Below are positions 31,014 through 33,013 of a stretch of DNA of 33,013 nt, one piece after another. Position 1 is the stretch's first letter. Each line of letters opens with the position of its first letter. The DNA is from Cupriavidus lacunae (lineage in GTDB: Bacteria > Pseudomonadota > Gammaproteobacteria > Burkholderiales > Burkholderiaceae). The stretch lies in NCBI RefSeq assembly GCF_003353055.1, contig NZ_QKWJ01000051.1:18426-51438 (forward strand). Reading direction: 5' to 3'. The notes under the pieces are model-generated. The model did not search any database. It was not told the origin of the DNA and was given only the letters and a program-made list of their open reading frames with translations. Made by a program: the position numbers and the translations under genes.

Positions 31014-31422
31014 GGATTACCTCCAGGGTTGTTGTCGGAGGCGCCGGCAGGCAACGCCAGGCGCGGCGCATGCCGCACATTCCTGCCCTGGGACAGGCAT
31101 GCAACGGCAGTCCTCAGTCTAGGTAGCGACTGGGTGTTGCGCTGTCAGGCGCAGGCCGAAGCAGTGTGCGATGAACGCCTACAAGCGGCCCACCTTGCCA
31201 GCCGCTGCGGGATCGGCGCACCGCCCCTTTTGCCGTGCCGTGGATGCCTGATGCCGCACATCCGGAGACCTCTCACGATTCGTGCGGGACTTTCGGTAGC
31301 AATAAGCCCTGCAGAAAAATCAGAGCAGTCTGAATTTAAGGGTTGCCTGATTTCCATGTCCCGCTTGTTTTCGGATCATTACGTTATGCACCAATGCTGG
31401 TGTATGACCCACTGAAGACACC
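31014..31422. other. Gene-free stretch ahead of the DUF1120 genes
   Basis: It holds the promoter of the Lys/Ala-rich gene (minus strand) at its left end and that of the DUF1120 gene at its right. The last 120 bases are AT-richer, as expected for a promoter, but no confident -35/-10 pair could be assigned. No gene or RNA was recognised. Confidence 0.5.
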
Positions 31423-32112
31423 ATGAAACGACTCAAGAACATTGCTCTCCTGACGCTGCTGGCTGGTGGATCGACGGCGGCCCTGGCTGTCGGTCCGACG
31501 GCCGAACTGAAGGTGACCGGCCGGATCAGCCCACCGGTATGCACGGTGGCGCTGGCCAGCAACGGCGTCGTCGACTACGGCACGCTGATGCACGGCGTCA
31601 CCTGGACGACCGACCTGAAGCTGCAGGAACGGACACTGGCCAACGCCTTCACCATCACCTGCGATTCGCCGACCGCGATCGGCGTGGCCTTTACCAACAA
31701 CCGCGTGCCTTCCAACGGCGGCAACGCCGCGCCCACCAATGCAGCGCAAGGCGTGATCGCCGCGGGCGCGAACGGCGGCTGGGGCCTGGGCCTGGATGCA
31801 TCGGGCAACAAGGTCGGCGGCTATACCTCGTCGGTGGGCAATGCCACGGTGGATGGCACGGCTGCGAAGTGGATCCTGAGATCGGCCCAGGGCGAGATCA
31901 AGAACAACTGGGCCCAGGTTGCGGGCGACGAAGGCGGCGCGGCCGACAGCCGCGCCTACGCATTCTCGAGCGACGGCACTGCACTGGCGATCGGCCAGGT
32001 GTTCAAGGCCGACTACTCGGTGGCGGCAAGCGTTGCGCCGCGCGACAAGCTGGACCTGAGCCAGGCCGTGAACCTCGATGGCTCCGTGACGCTGCAGGTG
32101 AATTACCTGTAA
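31423..32112 (+). CDS. DUF1120 family secreted protein (fimbria-associated type)
   Basis: 229 aa. The signal peptide (about 1-22, cleavage after ALA) precedes VGPTAELKVTGRISPPVCTVAL, the typical DUF1120 start. The fold looks like a beta-rich pilin-type domain: one Cys near the start and another in FTITCDSPTAIGVAFTNNR (likely disulphide), ending SVTLQVNYL like chaperone-usher subunits. DUF1120 proteins are often found beside chaperone-usher fimbrial genes, but none is in this window. The protein is probably periplasmic or surface-exposed. A paralogous pseudogene lies 62 bases downstream. Confidence 0.88.
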   Translation: MKRLKNIALLTLLAGGSTAALAVGPTAELKVTGRISPPVCTVALASNGVVDYGTLMHGVTWTTDLKLQERTLANAFTITCDSPTAIGVAFTNNRVPSNGGNAAPTNAAQGVIAAGANGGWGLGLDASGNKVGGYTSSVGNATVDGTAAKWILRSAQGEIKNNWAQVAGDEGGAADSRAYAFSSDGTALAIGQVFKADYSVAASVAPRDKLDLSQAVNLDGSVTLQVNYL

Positions 32113-32174
32113 GCAGGCGCCGCAGGGCATGAGCGACTCGCGGAAAAGAAGACATTCCAGGAAAGAAGACAACC

Positions 32175-32853
32175 ATGAAACGGATTGAAAAGCTCGTGGC
32201 AATGGCGCTGCTGGGCACCGGCGCAGGCGCGGTGTTCGCGGCAGGCCCCACGGCGGAACTGTAAGTGACCGGCCAGATCCTGCCGGCCAGTTGCACGATC
32301 GCGACCGCCAGCGGCGGTGTGATCGACTACGGCACCATTGCACGCACCAGCCTGTCGGCGACCACAGATACGAAGCTCACCCGGAAAAAACTTGCCAACG
32401 CCATTACGGTGACATGTGAGTCGCCAACCGCCGTTAGCCTGGCCTTTGTCAACAACCGATACAGTTCCAACGGTGGCAATACGGGAAACACTAACACTGC
32501 TGACGGCGCGATCTACTTGAGCGCCGGATATGGTGCGGGTCTTGGTTTTGATGCCTCAGGCAACAAGATTGGCGGGTACGTTGCAAGCGTGGGCAATTTC
32601 AAGGTGGACGGAGCCGTCGCACAGGTTAAGGCTGGCACTAACGGCGATGTGGCTAACGGCTGGGGATTCGTCTCACAGGACACTACCTCTAGGAGCTACT
32701 ACTACTCCCTGGATGGGGCCACCAGCGCCATCGGACGCGTGTTCACGGCAGACTATTCGGTTGCCGCCAACATTGCGCCCTGCCAGCCGGCTTGATCTGA
32801 ACCACGACATCGTCCTGGACGGCTCGGTGACGGTGCAGGTGAACTACCTGTAA
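32175..32853 (+). pseudogene. DUF1120 paralogue inactivated by a stop codon and a frameshift
   Basis: It begins with an ATG and signal peptide (MKRIEKLVAMALLG) aligned with its neighbour, then meets TAA at 32262-32264 where the paralogue has Lys (GPTAEL-stop-VTGQILPASCTI against GPTAELKVTGRISPPVCTV). Reading continues in frame to IAPCQPA and stops at 32795. The true C-terminus (RLDLNHDIVLDGSVTVQVNYL) lies in the +1 frame and ends at 32853, so one base was inserted near 32777-32787. The middle part uses more A/T-rich codons than its neighbour. Two independent lesions indicate a genuine pseudogene, not a sequencing slip. Confidence 0.9.
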
Positions 32854-32875
32854 CGGACCACTTCGAAAGCAGAGG

Positions 32876-32902
32876 GCCCGGCCGAAGCGCCGGGCTTTTT
32901 TT
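32876..32902 (+). terminator. Rho-independent terminator after the DUF1120 pair
   Basis: GCCCGGC (32876-32882) and GCCGGGC (32889-32895) form a 7-bp stem with a six-base loop, followed by seven T (32896-32902). It lies 22 bases after the old DUF1120 stop. A group II intron begins two bases later. Confidence 0.94.
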
Positions 32903-32904
32903 CG

Positions 32905-33013
32905 GTGTGCCGAGCATGCGCAACAGCTTGGGGGTGAAAGTCCCCTGTCCAGCCTGATGGTGGCGAAGGACTAGCGAAACGCAAGGGCGTCGTCGTGAGG
33001 CGGGGTCTGAAGG
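32905..33013 (+). mobile_element. 5' end of a group II intron (partial, runs off the window)
   Basis: From 32905 the sequence reads GTGTGCCGAGCATGCGC and then shows typical domain I blocks: GGGGGTGAAAGTCCCC (a hairpin), GGACTAGCGAAACGCAAGGG, and GAGGCGGGGTCTGAAGG at the end. GTGTGCC is a known 5' end of group II introns, and the order of blocks matches domain I of bacterial introns such as that of Oceanobacillus iheyensis (class C). Insertion directly after a terminator T-run is typical of class C. The reverse transcriptase/maturase ORF would lie beyond the window, so completeness and activity cannot be judged. Confidence 0.82.

Overview
The window is about 33 kb of GC-rich chromosomal DNA. 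Dense coding, strong G/C third-position bias, and an aerobic, organic-acid and amino-acid-using gene set (dctABD, hut, ornithine cyclodeaminase, DUF1120 proteins, a YegE-like diguanylate cyclase) fit a beta-proteobacterium of the Burkholderiaceae, most likely Cupriavidus or Ralstonia. That placement is inference from gene content and composition. No rRNA, tRNA, CRISPR array or prophage was seen.

Layout. (1) 1-3132: a possible C-terminal tail of an upstream gene, then a divergent pair: an HPP-family membrane protein with two CBS domains and a ClC-type chloride channel with CBS domains. A perfect AT-rich palindrome lies between them, and the ClC gene carries a one-base frameshift. (2) 3151-5747: an Lrp/AsnC regulator divergent from an amidinotransferase-fold arginine hydrolase and ornithine cyclodeaminase, a plausible arginine-to-ornithine-to-proline route. 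The shared intergenic region is full of palindromes. (3) 5759-6355: a MerR/excisionase-like HTH fused to a degenerate receiver. (4) 6863-11909: dctD, dctB and dctA for C4-dicarboxylate sensing and uptake, with a sigma-54 promoter and a 22-codon leader ORF ahead of dctA. (5) 12097-16101: an isolated histidine-utilisation module (hutC, hutU and an MFS symporter). (6) 16180-19560: a MASE1-PAS-PAS-PAS-GGDEF-EAL protein of the E. coli DgcE/YegE architecture. (7) 19908-25446: an NTF2-like protein, a membrane-anchored dihaem cytochrome c, an acyltransferase, and a two-subunit molybdenum hydroxylase of the isoquinoline 1-oxidoreductase type. (8) 25478-28847: an ECF sigma/anti-sigma pair divergent from a Tat-exported metallophosphoesterase, a CuA-like cupredoxin and a small HTH protein. 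(9) 28881-31013: a MltF-like lytic transglycosylase and a small secreted Lys/Ala-rich protein. (10) 31423-33013: two DUF1120 proteins in tandem, the second a pseudogene, then a terminator immediately followed by the 5' end of a group II intron that runs off the window.

The most notable signal is the ECF module. Two copies of the same bipartite promoter (GGGAATAAA, exactly 12 nt, CCGGTAT) face outward between the sigma gene and the phosphoesterase gene. This ties sigma, anti-sigma, phosphoesterase, cupredoxin and possibly the HTH protein into one self-regulated envelope-response unit. The cupredoxin keeps the C-x3-C-x3-H-x2-M copper loop of CuA sites but has Met where the upstream His ligand is expected.
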